Shown one piece after another: positions 36,190-46,419 of a DNA stretch of 64,000 bases. The notes under the pieces are model-generated. The model ran no database searches, was not told the DNA's origin, and worked only from the letters and a program-made list of their open reading frames with translations. Positions within the stretch are counted from its first letter, which is position 1. Each line of letters begins with the position of its first letter. The stretch spans positions 46,314 to 110,313 of the forward strand of contig NZ_KV887143.1 in assembly GCF_001956315.1 (NCBI RefSeq), written 5' to 3'. Made by a program: the position numbers and the translations under genes. Origin of the DNA: Sphingomonas montana. Lineage in GTDB: Bacteria > Pseudomonadota > Alphaproteobacteria > Sphingomonadales > Sphingomonadaceae.

Positions 36190-37265
36190 TTGCCGCCACC
36201 GGTAATGATCGGCGATCGGATCGATGCCAGATCCTCGGTCACCAGGCGGGTTATGTCCGCCTCGACCAGCTTCACCGCGACACCGATTGCATTGGCGACA
36301 CCCTGCGCGCTGGCGCCACCATGGCTTTTGACCACAATGCCGTTCAGCCCGAGAAAAACCGCACCGTTATGATTATTCGGATCGAGATGGTGACGAAGCA
36401 GTTCTGTCGCGGGTCGCGAGATGAGAAACCCGATTTTCGACCGGATCGAACTTGAGAAGGCACGCCGCAATAGGTCGGCAACGAACCGTGCCGTACCCTC
36501 GATCGTCTTGAGTGCTATATTGCCCGAAAAGCCGTCGGTCACGATGACGTCGGCCTCGCCCCGACCCAGTCGGTCACCCTCGATGAAACCATCGAACTGG
36601 ATCGGCAGATCCGTCGCATCACGCAACGCCTGTGCGGCGTCGCGCAATTCCTCGGTGCCCTTGAGTTCTTCGGTGCCGATATTGAGCAACCGGACCCGCG
36701 GGCGCTGCAGCCCCATGACCGTCCGCGCATAGGCAGCACCCATGACGGCAAATTGGACGAGGTTGCGCGCATCGCATTCGGTGTTGGCACCGAGATCGAG
36801 CAGGACCAGGTCGTTGTCACCCAGCGTCGGCAACAGCGCGGCCAGGGCCGGACGGTCGATGCCCGGCATCGTCCGTAACGCAAGCTTGGACATTGCCATT
36901 AAGGCACCGGTATTGCCCGCCGACACACTGGCACCCGCATCACCGGCCTTTACGGCAGCAATCGACAGTCCCATTGAACTGTCTTTTGCCCGTCGGATTG
37001 CCTGACTCGGCTTGTCCTCGCCCGAAATGACGTGCGGGGCGTGGACGACGTCAGACCGACCGGCAAGAATCGGGAACCGGGACCGTTCCCGATCGATGCT
37101 TTCCGCATCTCCGAACAACGATACCGTCAGCCGCGGGTCCGAACGGACCGCAATCGCGGCGCCTTCAACCATCGTTGCGGGGCCTGCGTCGCCGCCCATG
37201 GCATCGATGGCGATCCGCACCGGCGCTATGACCGATCGTCCGTATTGCGAAGGACGGTCGCCCAT
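36186..37265 (-). CDS. plsX: Phosphate acyltransferase PlsX
   Basis: This 359-residue peripheral membrane enzyme converts acyl-ACP to acyl-phosphate for phospholipid synthesis. [12 protein letters not shown] near residues 18-29 is the N-terminal signature. [24 protein letters not shown] and [13 protein letters not shown] are further family motifs. It starts 18 bases after rpmF and overlaps fabH. Confidence 0.97.
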   Translation of the reverse strand: MGDRPSQYGRSVIAPVRIAIDAMGGDAGPATMVEGAAIAVRSDPRLTVSLFGDAESIDRERSRFPILAGRSDVVHAPHVISGEDKPSQAIRRAKDSSMGLSIAAVKAGDAGASVSAGNTGALMAMSKLALRTMPGIDRPALAALLPTLGDNDLVLLDLGANTECDARNLVQFAVMGAAYARTVMGLQRPRVRLLNIGTEELKGTEELRDAAQALRDATDLPIQFDGFIEGDRLGRGEADVIVTDGFSGNIALKTIEGTARFVADLLRRAFSSSIRSKIGFLISRPATELLRHHLDPNNHNGAVFLGLNGIVVKSHGGASAQGVANAIGVAVKLVEADITRLVTEDLASIRSPIITGGGK

Positions 37266-37283
37266 CTGATCAAAACCGTCGGA

Positions 37284-37463
37284 TCAGGCTTCGATCGCGA
37301 CGATCTCGCGTCCGTTATAGTGACCGCACGAGTTGCACAAATGATGCGGCCGCTTCAGTTCGCCACAATTGGGGCATTCCTGAAACGACTCCACCGAAAG
37401 CGAGTCGTGGCTCCGGCGCATGTTGCGCTTGGACGGCGAGGTTTTTCTTTTGGGGACGGCCAT
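37284..37463 (-). CDS. rpmF: 50S ribosomal protein L32
   Basis: This 59-residue protein starts [20 protein letters not shown], which is diagnostic for bL32. A zinc-type [18 protein letters not shown] region gives four Cys (C4 form). It is the first gene of the rpmF-plsX-fabH-ihfA-MerR unit, with a likely promoter about 120 bases upstream. Confidence 0.98.
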   Translation of the reverse strand: MAVPKRKTSPSKRNMRRSHDSLSVESFQECPNCGELKRPHHLCNSCGHYNGREIVAIEA

Positions 37464-37581
37464 TGCGGCACCTGTTCCAATATTCTGTCGAAACGAAGAA
37501 ACGACGCGCTCTGCGCCACGCGACCATCGGTTCGGATCGGAACCGCGGGTCGATCGGGCAAAGCTCGTCGCGAGCCGCGGA

Positions 37582-37609
37582 CCTATAGCGATTCGCCTTC
37601 GAGTTGCAA
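37582..37609 (-). promoter_or_regulatory. Possible sigma-70 promoter for rpmF
   Basis: On the minus strand TTGCAA is followed after 16 bases by TATAGG, a fair housekeeping -35/-10 pair. It would start transcription near 37575, leaving about 110 bases of leader before rpmF. No experimental support; other pairs are possible in GC-rich DNA. Confidence 0.4.
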
Positions 37610-37660
37610 GCGTAGCGACCGCGTGCGAGAGGCCGGGCACCCAACGAGCGAGGATATGAC

Positions 37661-38056
37661 GTGACTCTGACCTATACGCTGATGTTCGCAGTCGCCTTCG
37701 CCCTCATCAATCTCTGGCTGGCATTCCGCGCCGGCAAGGCGCGCCTGGGCGCAAAGGTCTCGATCGGGGACGGCGGCAATCCGTTGCTGACGGCACGGAT
37801 GCGGGCGCAGGCCAACTTCCTCGAATATGTTCCGCTCGCGCTGATCCTGATCGGGTTGATCGAGATGCGCGTCGGCGCTTCGCAATTGCTGTTCGCACTG
37901 GGTATCGCGCTGGTCCTGGCACGGATCGCGCACGCATTCGGTATGGAGCGGCCGACTCCCAATCCTCTGCGCGCCGGTGGCATTCTGGTCACGTTCGCGG
38001 TCACGGCGGCGTTGATCGTGTGGGGTGCGATGCTGCTGTACGGGTTCGCCGGCTAA
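37661..38056 (+). CDS. MAPEG family membrane protein
   Basis: This 131-residue protein with four membrane helices is of the membrane-associated eicosanoid/glutathione metabolism type. The [22 protein letters not shown] segment includes the conserved Arg-x-x-Asn-x-x-Glu of glutathione-handling members, and RIAHAFGM follows. GTG 37661 is used with GAGCGAGGA upstream. It is divergent from rpmF. The substrate is unknown. Confidence 0.88.
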   Translation: MTLTYTLMFAVAFALINLWLAFRAGKARLGAKVSIGDGGNPLLTARMRAQANFLEYVPLALILIGLIEMRVGASQLLFALGIALVLARIAHAFGMERPTPNPLRAGGILVTFAVTAALIVWGAMLLYGFAG

Positions 38057-38071
38057 GGGGCCGGCACGGCG

Positions 38072-38731
38072 TCAGCGGCCGAGCGCGGCATCCCCCACGA
38101 AGGGATTGGTGCGGCGTTCGTGCGCGAAGGTCGATGGCGGGCCGTGACCGCAAACGAAGCTGGTCTCATCCCCCAGCGGCCATAGTTTTTTTACGACCGA
38201 GTCGATCAGGGTCTGATGATCGCCCAGCGGGAAGTCGGTCCGACCGATCGACCCTTGGAACAGGACATCGCCGACCTGAGCGAAGCGCGACGGGACGTGG
38301 TGGAAAATGACGTGACCTGGCGTGTGTCCGGGCGTGTGATAGACATCCAGCGTCAGGTCGCCGACCAGGACGGTGTCACCATCCTCGAGCCAGCGATCGG
38401 GTTCGAACGGTTTGCCCTCGATGCCATAGGCACGACCGTCCTCGTCCAGCCGTGCGATCCAGAACCGGTCGGCTTCCTGCGGCCCCTCGATCGGAATGCC
38501 CAGTTGTTCTGCCAGTAGGCCAGCCGCCCCGGCATGGTCGATATGGCCATGCGTCAGCAGGATCTTCTCCACCGTGACGCCGTGCTGTTTCGCGGCGGCA
38601 ATCAGCCGTGGACGGTCGCCACCCGGATCGACCAGCGCGCCCCGCATCGTGGCCGTGCACCAGAGCAGCGTGCAATTCTGTTGCAAGGGGGTCACCGGAA
38701 TGACGACGGCACGGAGCGGGGGCGTGGACAT
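38072..38731 (-). CDS. MBL-fold metallo-hydrolase (YcbL/glyoxalase II-like)
   Basis: This 219-residue metallo-beta-lactamase-fold enzyme has the metal motif LTHGHIDHAG near residue 60, a second His in HTPGHTPGHVIFH and Asp in QVGDVLFQGSIGR, and a third His near CGHGPPST. This closely follows the YcbL/type II glyoxalase-like group that hydrolyses thioesters. A canonical GloB is separately encoded at 56798, so this one probably has another substrate. ATG 38731 is chosen. It is convergent with the MAPEG gene. Confidence 0.87.
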   Translation of the reverse strand: MSTPPLRAVVIPVTPLQQNCTLLWCTATMRGALVDPGGDRPRLIAAAKQHGVTVEKILLTHGHIDHAGAAGLLAEQLGIPIEGPQEADRFWIARLDEDGRAYGIEGKPFEPDRWLEDGDTVLVGDLTLDVYHTPGHTPGHVIFHHVPSRFAQVGDVLFQGSIGRTDFPLGDHQTLIDSVVKKLWPLGDETSFVCGHGPPSTFAHERRTNPFVGDAALGR

Positions 38732-38795
38732 GCCCTTCAACTGCCTGCCCGATTCGCGGGACGCAAGTCCGATCGACCCGGAAACGATTCGTGGA

Positions 38796-39698
38796 TCAGG
38801 CGGGCGGGATCGCGTCTTCCGTAACGACCGGCACGGGCGATCTGATCGCATCGGCATCCGGCGCGTCCGGCGTTGTTTGTACTAGGGGACGGTGGGGTGC
38901 CAGCAACGCGGCAGTCTCCACCGTATCGAGCGCACGACGCGCGCTGACATAACGGCGTGCCTTGACGATCCAGGCGCCCGCCAATGCCCGACCGGGAAGC
39001 CGTGCAATCTCCGCGAGCGCCGTGTCGACATGCCCGCTTTCCAATTGACGCCGTGCGCGCGTCAATCGATCGACCGGCGCAATCGACGGGGCGGACGCGC
39101 GGCGGACCACGACAAGCCCGGCCAGTTCGCGCCGCATGCCTTGCCACCAGCTGTCTTCGGTGCCGCGGGCCAGCAGCGTCGGAGCGATGTCGTCAAGTCC
39201 GGTCTGCAGTTCCTCCAGCGTCACCGGCTGGTGGGAGGCGGACAGGATAGTCGCCACGGCCTGCGGCTGACCGCCGCCGAACCGTTCCCGCAGCAGACCT
39301 TCGATATAGCCGAGCTGCGTTCCGCGATCGAGCGCGCGCCGGGCGGCGAACGCAACGAGCAGCCCCTCCGCCCGCTCTGCATTGCTGGAGCTTTCGGTGG
39401 TGCGCTGGGCCAGTTCCGCGATCCCTTGCTCGGTGCGTTCCACCCTCCGGGCCAGATCGGTCGTGACCGCGACCGACCGGGTCACCGACGCTGAAACCGG
39501 TTCGGGACGCATGACGACCGGGGCCGCCGCCGCGCTCGGTTCCAGTCCCGCAAGCCGACGTCCGGGCTGCGACTGCTGCAAGACATAGACCGCGACGGCC
39601 GCCCCTGCCGCCAGTCCGACGAGAAGCGCCAGCAGCAGCCAGAGCCATGTTCGCGATCGGCGCGCGTCCTGCGCGGGGTGGTCCCACTCTTCGGTCAT
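38796..39698 (-). CDS. Mitofilin-like inner-membrane protein (COG4223)
   Basis: This 300-residue protein has a short cytoplasmic start, one membrane anchor at about residues 17-40 (LLLALLVGLAAGAAVAVYVL), and a long helical, Ala/Arg-rich outer part with coiled-coil character. Alphaproteobacteria often carry such a protein behind hemD; it is compared to mitochondrial mitofilin (Mic60) and to E. coli HemX. It overlaps the hemD stop by four bases. A link to membrane shape or heme synthesis is inferred from context only. Confidence 0.75.
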   Translation of the reverse strand: MTEEWDHPAQDARRSRTWLWLLLALLVGLAAGAAVAVYVLQQSQPGRRLAGLEPSAAAAPVVMRPEPVSASVTRSVAVTTDLARRVERTEQGIAELAQRTTESSSNAERAEGLLVAFAARRALDRGTQLGYIEGLLRERFGGGQPQAVATILSASHQPVTLEELQTGLDDIAPTLLARGTEDSWWQGMRRELAGLVVVRRASAPSIAPVDRLTRARRQLESGHVDTALAEIARLPGRALAGAWIVKARRYVSARRALDTVETAALLAPHRPLVQTTPDAPDADAIRSPVPVVTEDAIPPA

Positions 39699-40390
39699 TG
39701 CGGCTCCAGCATCCCGTCCAGCTCCTGATCGCACAACAAGCGGGCTGCCGCAAAGAGGGCGTCGTCGGTCGGGTGGGTCGCGACTGCGACACCGGCCCAT
39801 CCCGCATTGGCTGCATCGGCGACCGCAGAGCTGAAACAGGCGATCCGGACGGTGGTCCGCGTCCGTACCAAGCCTGCGAAAACGGTTGCCGCGCGCGGCG
39901 AGTGCAGCAGGACCACCGCGCGATCCGCAAGTGCTGCAGCGGCGGCATCGGGCAGCCTGTCGACCGCATCTGCCGCGTACACCGGGATGCGCTGGATCGA
40001 CAGCGACGGACGCTCCACAGCGATATGCTCGCGTCCCGCCAAGTGCAGGATGACGCGGTGTCCACGCGCGGCCAGCTGGATAAGCGCTGCGTCCGCATCC
40101 TTACCGCTGGTCGTGATGTCCGTGAACCCGGCCAAACGCGCGGCGTCTGCGGTGGCGGTGCCCACCGCCTGGACCGGCAGGGAACGGAACCGCGCCAGAC
40201 CGTCCCCGCCCAGCCGAACCGCGGCGGCACTGGTCAGCAACACGGCGTCGACCGTTTTGGGGTCGGGCGGAGACCAGGGCAGGCTGCGATAGTGGAACAG
40301 TGGGGCCACCACCGGATCGAACCCGAGTCGGCCCGCGCGAACCGCAGTCGCATCGCCCCCGACACGCGGCCGAAGGATGAGGAGTTTCAT
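39695..40390 (-). CDS. hemD: Uroporphyrinogen-III synthase
   Basis: This 231-residue enzyme closes the linear hydroxymethylbilane ring with inversion of ring D. Members are poorly conserved; support comes from the N-terminal LLILRPRVGGDATA, the bilobed layout, YAADAVDRLP and VVLLHSPRAATVFA, and the tight coupling to hemC (four-base overlap). The product feeds HemE, whose gene tail lies at the left edge of the window. Confidence 0.9.
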   Translation of the reverse strand: MKLLILRPRVGGDATAVRAGRLGFDPVVAPLFHYRSLPWSPPDPKTVDAVLLTSAAAVRLGGDGLARFRSLPVQAVGTATADAARLAGFTDITTSGKDADAALIQLAARGHRVILHLAGREHIAVERPSLSIQRIPVYAADAVDRLPDAAAAALADRAVVLLHSPRAATVFAGLVRTRTTVRIACFSSAVADAANAGWAGVAVATHPTDDALFAAARLLCDQELDGMLEPQ

Positions 40391-41316
40391 CGGGCGAACA
40401 GGGTGCGCAGGGCCGGTGGTGCCCGGTCGAGCAGGCTGCGGGCGAGATCCCCGGCCATCGCGGCATGATCGGCCGGATCGTCCCCGGCGATGACGACCTC
40501 ACCGGATTCGCAGAGCGTACCGTCCATCGACAGGATTTCCGCGCGCAGCCGCCAGTCCGCTCCGTCGCGCGCCATCAGTGCCGCGACCGGTGACCGGCAA
40601 TCCGCCCCCAGCACCGCCAGGAAGGCGCGTTCGGCGACGACTGCCAGGCTGGTGTCGCGATGATCGATCGCGGCGAGCAGCAGGCGGATGTCCTGCGCGT
40701 CGGCCAGCGTCTCGATCCCGACTGCGCCCTGCGCGGGGGCCGGGAGCATCTCGGACGTCGGTATGGCGTGACCGATCGCGGCGTGACCCAAGCGGTCGAG
40801 CCCCGCGGCGGCGAGCAATGTGGCGTCCGCTTCGCCGGCCTCCAGCCGGGCGAGACGGGTCGCCACATTGCCGCGGAACAGGACGGTGCGGATATCGGGC
40901 CGCGCCCGCGCCAGTTGCGCGGCGCGGCGTGGAGACGACGTGCCGACGCGGGCGGCGGGCGGCAGGGCGGCCACGGATGGCGCGCCGATCATGCGGTCGC
41001 GGACGTCGGCGCGGGCCAGCATCGCGGCGATGACGATCGGTTCGGGGCGGATCGTTTCAACGTCCTTCATGGAATGGACCGCGAAATCGATCGCGCCGTC
41101 GAACAGCGCGCGGTCCAGTTCCTTGGTCCACAGCGCCTTCCCGCCGACGTCGGCCAGCGCGCGGTCCTGGATCCGGTCGCCCGACGTGCGAATTGGCACG
41201 ATGGCGATCGCGTCCGGGGCAAGGCCGTGCGCCGCGGTCACGGCGGCTGCCACCATGCGCGCCTGGGTAAGCGCAAGCGGGGATCCGCGGGTTCCGAGGC
41301 GAAGCGGGAGCATCAT
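40387..41316 (-). CDS. hemC: Hydroxymethylbilane synthase
   Basis: This 309-residue porphobilinogen deaminase builds the linear tetrapyrrole. [15 protein letters not shown], the substrate-binding [17 protein letters not shown] and the cofactor-attaching Cys in [10 protein letters not shown] (about residue 242) are all present. Start is ATG 41316 or 41313. It is divergent from tsaD, with 84 bases between. Confidence 0.96.
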   Translation of the reverse strand: MMLPLRLGTRGSPLALTQARMVAAAVTAAHGLAPDAIAIVPIRTSGDRIQDRALADVGGKALWTKELDRALFDGAIDFAVHSMKDVETIRPEPIVIAAMLARADVRDRMIGAPSVAALPPAARVGTSSPRRAAQLARARPDIRTVLFRGNVATRLARLEAGEADATLLAAAGLDRLGHAAIGHAIPTSEMLPAPAQGAVGIETLADAQDIRLLLAAIDHRDTSLAVVAERAFLAVLGADCRSPVAALMARDGADWRLRAEILSMDGTLCESGEVVIAGDDPADHAAMAGDLARSLLDRAPPALRTLFAR

Positions 41317-41400
41317 GGCGCACCGCCTAATCGCTGCGCGCATGTTCCGCAAATCGGCACATGCCCTGTACGCAATCCCGACCGCGTGGCAAAAGCCCCC

Positions 41401-42435
41401 ATGACCCTGATCCTTGGCCTGGAATCGAGCTGCGATGAAACCGCGGCCGCAGTCGTGCAGGGCGACCGGACTATCCTGTCGCACCGGCTTGCCGGGCAGG
41501 AGGCGGCGCACCGTCCCTATGGCGGCGTGGTGCCGGAAATCGCGGCGCGCGCGCATGTCGAAATGTTGATGCCACTGGTCGAGGGCGCGCTGGCGGATGC
41601 GGGCTGCACGCTGGCGGATGTCGATGCGGTTGCGGCGACCGCCGGGCCGGGCCTGATCGGCGGTGTGATGGTCGGGCTGGTGACGGGCAAGGCGCTGGCG
41701 CTGGCGGCGGGCAAGCCGTTGATCGCGGTCAATCATCTGGAGGGTCATGCGCTCAGCCCGCGGCTGTCCGATCCGGACCTGGCATTTCCCTATCTGCTGC
41801 TGCTGGTGTCGGGCGGGCATTGCCAACTGCTGTTCGTGGAGGGGGTCGACCGCTATCGGCGGCTGGCCACGACGATCGACGATGCCGCGGGGGAGGCGTT
41901 CGACAAGACTGCCAAGCTGTTGGGTCTCGGTTTCCCCGGCGGCCCGGCGGTCGAGATCGCGGCACGGCGCGGCGATGCCCGCAAGGTGCCTTTGCCGCGG
42001 CCGTTGCTGGGTTCGCCCGAACCGCATTTTTCCTTCGCGGGTCTGAAGAGCGCCGTGCTGCGCGCGCGCGATGCGGGCACCCACCAGCCGGACGATATCG
42101 CGGCGGCGTTCCAGCAGGCGGTTGTGGACTGCCTGGTCGATCGGACCCGTCGCGCGATGGAGCGCGTGGACGGAGCGACCGCGCTGGTCGTGGCCGGCGG
42201 GGTGGCGGCAAACGGTGCGGTGCGGTCGGCCCTGTCGGCGCTGGCGGCGGCGGGGGGGCTGCGATTCGTCGCGCCACCGCTGTGGCTGTGTACCGACAAT
42301 GCGGCGATGATCGGCTGGGCCGGCGCGGAACGCCATGCGGCGGGGTTGTTCGATCCGCTCGACATCGCCGCCCGGCCACGCTGGCCGCTCGATCCGTCGG
42401 CGGAAAAGGCACGCGGTGCGGGGGTGAAGGCATGA
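41401..42435 (+). CDS. tsaD: tRNA threonylcarbamoyladenosine transferase TsaD
   Basis: This 344-residue ASKHA-fold enzyme transfers threonylcarbamoyl to A37 of ANN-decoding tRNAs. [16 protein letters not shown] opens the ATPase fold. The iron-binding His pair is in [12 protein letters not shown] (about 111-116), followed by LVSGGHCQL and the C-terminal Asp-containing LCTDNAAMI. Its stop overlaps the gpsA start in ATGA. Confidence 0.97.
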   Translation: MTLILGLESSCDETAAAVVQGDRTILSHRLAGQEAAHRPYGGVVPEIAARAHVEMLMPLVEGALADAGCTLADVDAVAATAGPGLIGGVMVGLVTGKALALAAGKPLIAVNHLEGHALSPRLSDPDLAFPYLLLLVSGGHCQLLFVEGVDRYRRLATTIDDAAGEAFDKTAKLLGLGFPGGPAVEIAARRGDARKVPLPRPLLGSPEPHFSFAGLKSAVLRARDAGTHQPDDIAAAFQQAVVDCLVDRTRRAMERVDGATALVVAGGVAANGAVRSALSALAAAGGLRFVAPPLWLCTDNAAMIGWAGAERHAAGLFDPLDIAARPRWPLDPSAEKARGAGVKA

Positions 42436-43406
42436 TCGGCATATTGGGCGCGGGCGCGTGGGGCACCGCGCTGGCCCAGGTCATCGCGCAGGACGGCGAG
42501 CCCGTCCTGCTATGGGCGTACGAGCCGGACGTGGTGGCAGCGATCAACGACACCCGGCGCAACCCGGCCTATCTGCCGGATCGTCCGCTGTCGGATCAGA
42601 TACAGGCAACGGGTGATCTGGCCGCGTTGGGCCGGTGCGAGGCGTTACTCGTCGTGCCACCGGCGCAGCATCTGCGCGGCCTGTTGGCGCAAGTGCCGGG
42701 TACTGCGCCTCGCATCCTGTGCGCCAAGGGAATCGAGGCAGGAACCGGCATGCTGATGTCGGAAGTGGCTGCGGAAGCCGCGCCGGGCGCGTCGGTCGCC
42801 GTGCTGTCCGGCCCGACATTCGCGCATGAGGTGGCGGACGGCCTGCCGACGGCGGTGACGCTGGCCTGCGAGAATGAGGCGCTGGGTGGCATGTTGGCGG
42901 CGCGGATCGCACGGCCCGGTTTCCGCCCCTATTTGAGCAGCGATGTGATCGGAGCCGAGATTGGCGGGGCGGTGAAGAATGTCCTTGCGATCGCCTGCGG
43001 CGTCGTCGAGGGCGCGGGGCTTGGCCAGAACGCGCGCGCCGCGCTGATCGGGCGGGGCTTTGCCGAAATGACCCGGTTCGGCCTGGCCCGCGGCGCACGG
43101 GTGGAAACGCTTGCCGGGTTGTCCGGGCTGGGTGACCTTGTGCTGACCTGTTCGTCGGTCAGTTCGCGCAATTTCTCGCTGGGCAAGGGGTTGGGACAGG
43201 GATTGTCTGCGACAACCCTGCTGGCGGACCGTCGGACCGTGGCGGAAGGGGCCTCGACCGCGCCCGTACTGGAACAGGCCGCTGCCCGCGTCGGCGTGGA
43301 CATGCCGATCGTATCCGCAGTCTGCGCGCTGCTGGCGGGGCGGATGGCAGTGCGCGACGTGGTGGATCGCCTGCTCGCCCGCCCGCTGAAGAGCGAGCAT
43401 GTCTGA
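42432..43406 (+). CDS. gpsA: Glycerol-3-phosphate dehydrogenase (NAD(P)+)
   Basis: This 324-residue enzyme reduces dihydroxyacetone phosphate to glycerol-3-phosphate for phospholipid synthesis. It has the nucleotide-binding [10 protein letters not shown] near residues 6-15, [18 protein letters not shown], the catalytic Lys in [14 protein letters not shown] and [18 protein letters not shown]. It is coupled to tsaD by a four-base overlap. Confidence 0.97.
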   Translation: MIGILGAGAWGTALAQVIAQDGEPVLLWAYEPDVVAAINDTRRNPAYLPDRPLSDQIQATGDLAALGRCEALLVVPPAQHLRGLLAQVPGTAPRILCAKGIEAGTGMLMSEVAAEAAPGASVAVLSGPTFAHEVADGLPTAVTLACENEALGGMLAARIARPGFRPYLSSDVIGAEIGGAVKNVLAIACGVVEGAGLGQNARAALIGRGFAEMTRFGLARGARVETLAGLSGLGDLVLTCSSVSSRNFSLGKGLGQGLSATTLLADRRTVAEGASTAPVLEQAAARVGVDMPIVSAVCALLAGRMAVRDVVDRLLARPLKSEHV

Positions 43407-43410
43407 CGGA

Positions 43411-43575
43411 TCAGAAGTCCCAGGCAATACCCTTGCTTTCCCAATCGCCGTAGCGCGTGGGCTCCGGTCCCTTTGGGCCACCGCTTTCCGGCTCCGGCGC
43501 GATGGGCTCCGGGGTAGGCACTGGCGGATTGGGGGATAGGTTCTTGGGCGGTACGAAATCGGTGGGGCGTGGCAT
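43411..43575 (-). CDS. DUF1674 / SdhAF4-like small protein
   Basis: This 54-residue protein reads MPRPTDFVPPKNLSPNPP at the start and ends with GGPKGPEPTRYGDWESKG and AWDF. The C-terminal pattern is the DUF1674 signature, shared with SdhAF4, the factor that helps load FAD onto succinate dehydrogenase subunit A. The Pro-rich middle is disordered. It ends four bases from the gpsA stop on the opposite strand. No sdh genes are present in this window. Confidence 0.88.
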   Translation of the reverse strand: MPRPTDFVPPKNLSPNPPVPTPEPIAPEPESGGPKGPEPTRYGDWESKGIAWDF

Positions 43576-43659
43576 GGCGCTTGTCTCCTGTCGACCGTGC
43601 CGTTCCCATGTGGGCAGTAGTGAGCGTGCGGCAAGGGGCCGGGCGCCTGTTCGATCGCG

Positions 43660-46296
43660 TCACCCCGGATCATTCTCCAAGATCGTCTTGAGGCGGTAGA
43701 CAAGTTCCAGCGCCTCGCGCGGGGTGAGCGCGTCTGCATCGGCCGCGGCAAGCGCGGCATGTAACGGATCGACCTTCGGTTCGGCTGCCGCGGCCGCCGC
43801 GAACAGTGGCAGGTCGTCCAGCCCGGCAGCCAGACCCCCGGTGGCGTTACGCCCCGCCTCCAGTTTCGCCAGCACCGATTTGGCGCGGGCGACGACGGGG
43901 GCGGGAAGCCCCGCCAGCTTGGCCACCGCCAGCCCGTAGCTGCGATCGGCCGGACCCCGCACCAGTTCGTGCAGCAGGACCAGTTCGCCCTTCCATTCCC
44001 GCGCACGGACGTGATGGAGGGTCAGGGCATCGAGCCGCTCGGCCAGCCGGGTCAGTTCATGATAATGGGTTGCGAACAGGCAGCGGCAACGATTGCGGTC
44101 GTGGATCGCCTCCACCACCGCCCAGGCGATGGCGAGACCGTCATAGGTCGACGTGCCACGGCCGACCTCGTCAAGGATGACGAAGCTGCGCGGCGTCGCC
44201 TGCGCCAGGATCGCCGCGGTCTCGACCATTTCCACCATGAAGGTCGATCGGCCGCGCGCCAGATTGTCGGACGCGCCCACCCGGCTGAACAACCGGTCGA
44301 CCAGCCCCAGTGTGGCGGACGTCGCGGGCACCGGGCTGCCGGCCTGCGCCAGCACCGCGATCGCCGCATTCTGGCGCAGGAAGGTGGACTTGCCGCCCAT
44401 GTTGGGCCCGGTCACCAGCCACAGCCGGCTTTCCTCCGACAGGGCACAGTCGTTGGCGACGAACCGCCCGCCGGCACACGCCACCGCCTGTTCTACGACC
44501 GGATGCCGCCCGCCGACGATGTCGAAACAGCTGTGATCGACGAGCGTCGGCCGGCACCAGCCGCCTTCGCCAGCCCGCTCGGCCAGCCCGGCCGCGACGT
44601 CGATACGGGCGAGCGCATCGGCGGTGCCGGCGATCGCGTGGCGCCGGTCGAGCACGGCCTGGGTCAGTTCCTCCAGATGCGCCGCTTCGGCGGCCAAGGC
44701 ATGCGCGCCGGCCTGTCCCACCTTGACCGCATGATCGTGCAGGTCCGGCGCATTGAACCGGACGACGCCGGCCAGCGTCTGGCGGTGGGTGAAGCCGGAT
44801 TCCGCGCGCATCAGCGGATCGGCATGACGCGCGGCGACTTCGACATGATAGCCGAGGACGCCGTTGTGACGGATGCGCAGCGTGGCGATGCCGGTTTCGG
44901 CGCGGTAGCGTGCCTCGAGCCCGGCGATCGCGCGCCGTCCGTCGCCGCCGGACGCCCGCAGCGTATCGAGCGCGGCGTCATAGCCTTCGGCGATGTAGCC
45001 GCCCTTGTCCGCATCGACGGGCGGCATCGGGACCAGGGCGCGCGTAAGCTGATCCACCAGCGCACCATGCCCGGCAAGCTGCGGCAGCAGGGTCATGAGC
45101 AAGGCCGGCTGGTCGTCCAGCCGGCCCAGCCGATCGTGCAGGCCGCGTGCCTCCGCCAGCCCGTCGCGGAGCTGGCCGACGTCGCGCGGCGAACCGCGGC
45201 CCGCCGCGATCCGGCCGAGCGCACGGCCGATGTCCGGTTGCGCCTTCAACGCACGGCGGACCGTATCGCGGAGGGCTGCGTCCGCTTCGAACAGCGCGAC
45301 CAGATCCAGCCGGGCCTCGATCGCACCCCGATCGGTCAGGGGGGCGGCAATATCGGCACGCAGCAGGCGGGCACCTGCGCCGGTCACCGTCCGGTCGACC
45401 GCGTCGAGCAGGCTGCCACGCCGGCCACCGTCCGTCGCCTGCGTCAGTTCCAGGCTTTCGCGCGTCGCCGCGTCGATCAGCATATGGCCCGCGGCCTGGC
45501 GGCGCTCGGGGGGTTGCAGGAACGGCAGCGTACCCTGCCCGGCATTGTCGAGATAGGCGAGCAGCCCGGCCGCCGCCGACAGTTCGGCGCGGGAAAATGC
45601 GCCGTAGCCGTCCAGCGTGGCAACGCCGAACAGCGTCTTCATCCGCGCTTCGCCCGCGGCGCTGTCGAACCGGGCGCGCGGGCAGGGGTAGGCCCCGTGG
45701 GGGGCGTCCTCCAGCGTGTCGGGAACGACGATCTCGGCGGCGGACAGACGCGCCAGTTCCGCGTCGCGTTGTCCGCGGAGCACGCATCCGATCTCGAACC
45801 GGCCGGTCGAGATATCCGCTGCCGCGATCGCCAGTTCGCCGCCTGCCTCCGCCAGCGCGACCAGCCAGTTGGCGGCCTTCGCATCCAGCAACGATTCTTC
45901 GGTCAGCGTGCCGGCGGTGACGACCCGCACGATGCCGCGCGCGACGAGCGATTTCGATCCGCCGCGCTTCTTCGCCTCCGCCGGGCTTTCGGTCTGTTCG
46001 GCGATGGCGACGCGGTGACCCGCCTTGATCAGTCGCGCCAGATATCCTTCCGCCGCATGGACCGGCACGCCGCACATGGCGACGGGTTGCCCGTCATGCA
46101 TGCCGCGCGCGGTGAGCGCGATGTCGAGCGTGGCGGCGGCGGCCTTCGCATCGTCGAAGAACAGTTCGAAGAAGTCGCCCATCCGGTAGAACAGCAGGCA
46201 ATCCGGCACCTGGGCCTTCAGCACATGATATTGCGCCATCATCGGCGTTGCGGTGCCGGTGTCGGTGACCCCGTCGGTCTGTTGCGATCGTGCCAT
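43660..46296 (-). CDS. mutS: DNA mismatch repair protein MutS
   Basis: This 878-residue ATPase recognises mismatches. The N-terminal mismatch-binding motif FYRMGDFFELFFDDAK holds the Phe-x-Glu wedge. The lever and clamp domains follow. Walker A GPNMGGKST lies near residue 628 and Walker B ILDEVGRGTSTYDG and FATHYHEL are further on. ATG 46296 (MARSQQTDG) places TPMMAQYHVLK close to the start, as in homologues. It is divergent from the malic enzyme gene across 123 bases. Confidence 0.98.
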   Translation of the reverse strand: MARSQQTDGVTDTGTATPMMAQYHVLKAQVPDCLLFYRMGDFFELFFDDAKAAAATLDIALTARGMHDGQPVAMCGVPVHAAEGYLARLIKAGHRVAIAEQTESPAEAKKRGGSKSLVARGIVRVVTAGTLTEESLLDAKAANWLVALAEAGGELAIAAADISTGRFEIGCVLRGQRDAELARLSAAEIVVPDTLEDAPHGAYPCPRARFDSAAGEARMKTLFGVATLDGYGAFSRAELSAAAGLLAYLDNAGQGTLPFLQPPERRQAAGHMLIDAATRESLELTQATDGGRRGSLLDAVDRTVTGAGARLLRADIAAPLTDRGAIEARLDLVALFEADAALRDTVRRALKAQPDIGRALGRIAAGRGSPRDVGQLRDGLAEARGLHDRLGRLDDQPALLMTLLPQLAGHGALVDQLTRALVPMPPVDADKGGYIAEGYDAALDTLRASGGDGRRAIAGLEARYRAETGIATLRIRHNGVLGYHVEVAARHADPLMRAESGFTHRQTLAGVVRFNAPDLHDHAVKVGQAGAHALAAEAAHLEELTQAVLDRRHAIAGTADALARIDVAAGLAERAGEGGWCRPTLVDHSCFDIVGGRHPVVEQAVACAGGRFVANDCALSEESRLWLVTGPNMGGKSTFLRQNAAIAVLAQAGSPVPATSATLGLVDRLFSRVGASDNLARGRSTFMVEMVETAAILAQATPRSFVILDEVGRGTSTYDGLAIAWAVVEAIHDRNRCRCLFATHYHELTRLAERLDALTLHHVRAREWKGELVLLHELVRGPADRSYGLAVAKLAGLPAPVVARAKSVLAKLEAGRNATGGLAAGLDDLPLFAAAAAAEPKVDPLHAALAAADADALTPREALELVYRLKTILENDPG

Positions 46297-46419
46297 GTGG
46301 CACGGTCCTAGCCCGTACCGCGGCCGGATTGAAGCGAAGACGCGCCGGGGTGCGTGGATCCACGCTTGTCCCCCCCGTCCGCTTCGCCCACTAATGCGGA
46401 AAATGGACGGAGAGACGGC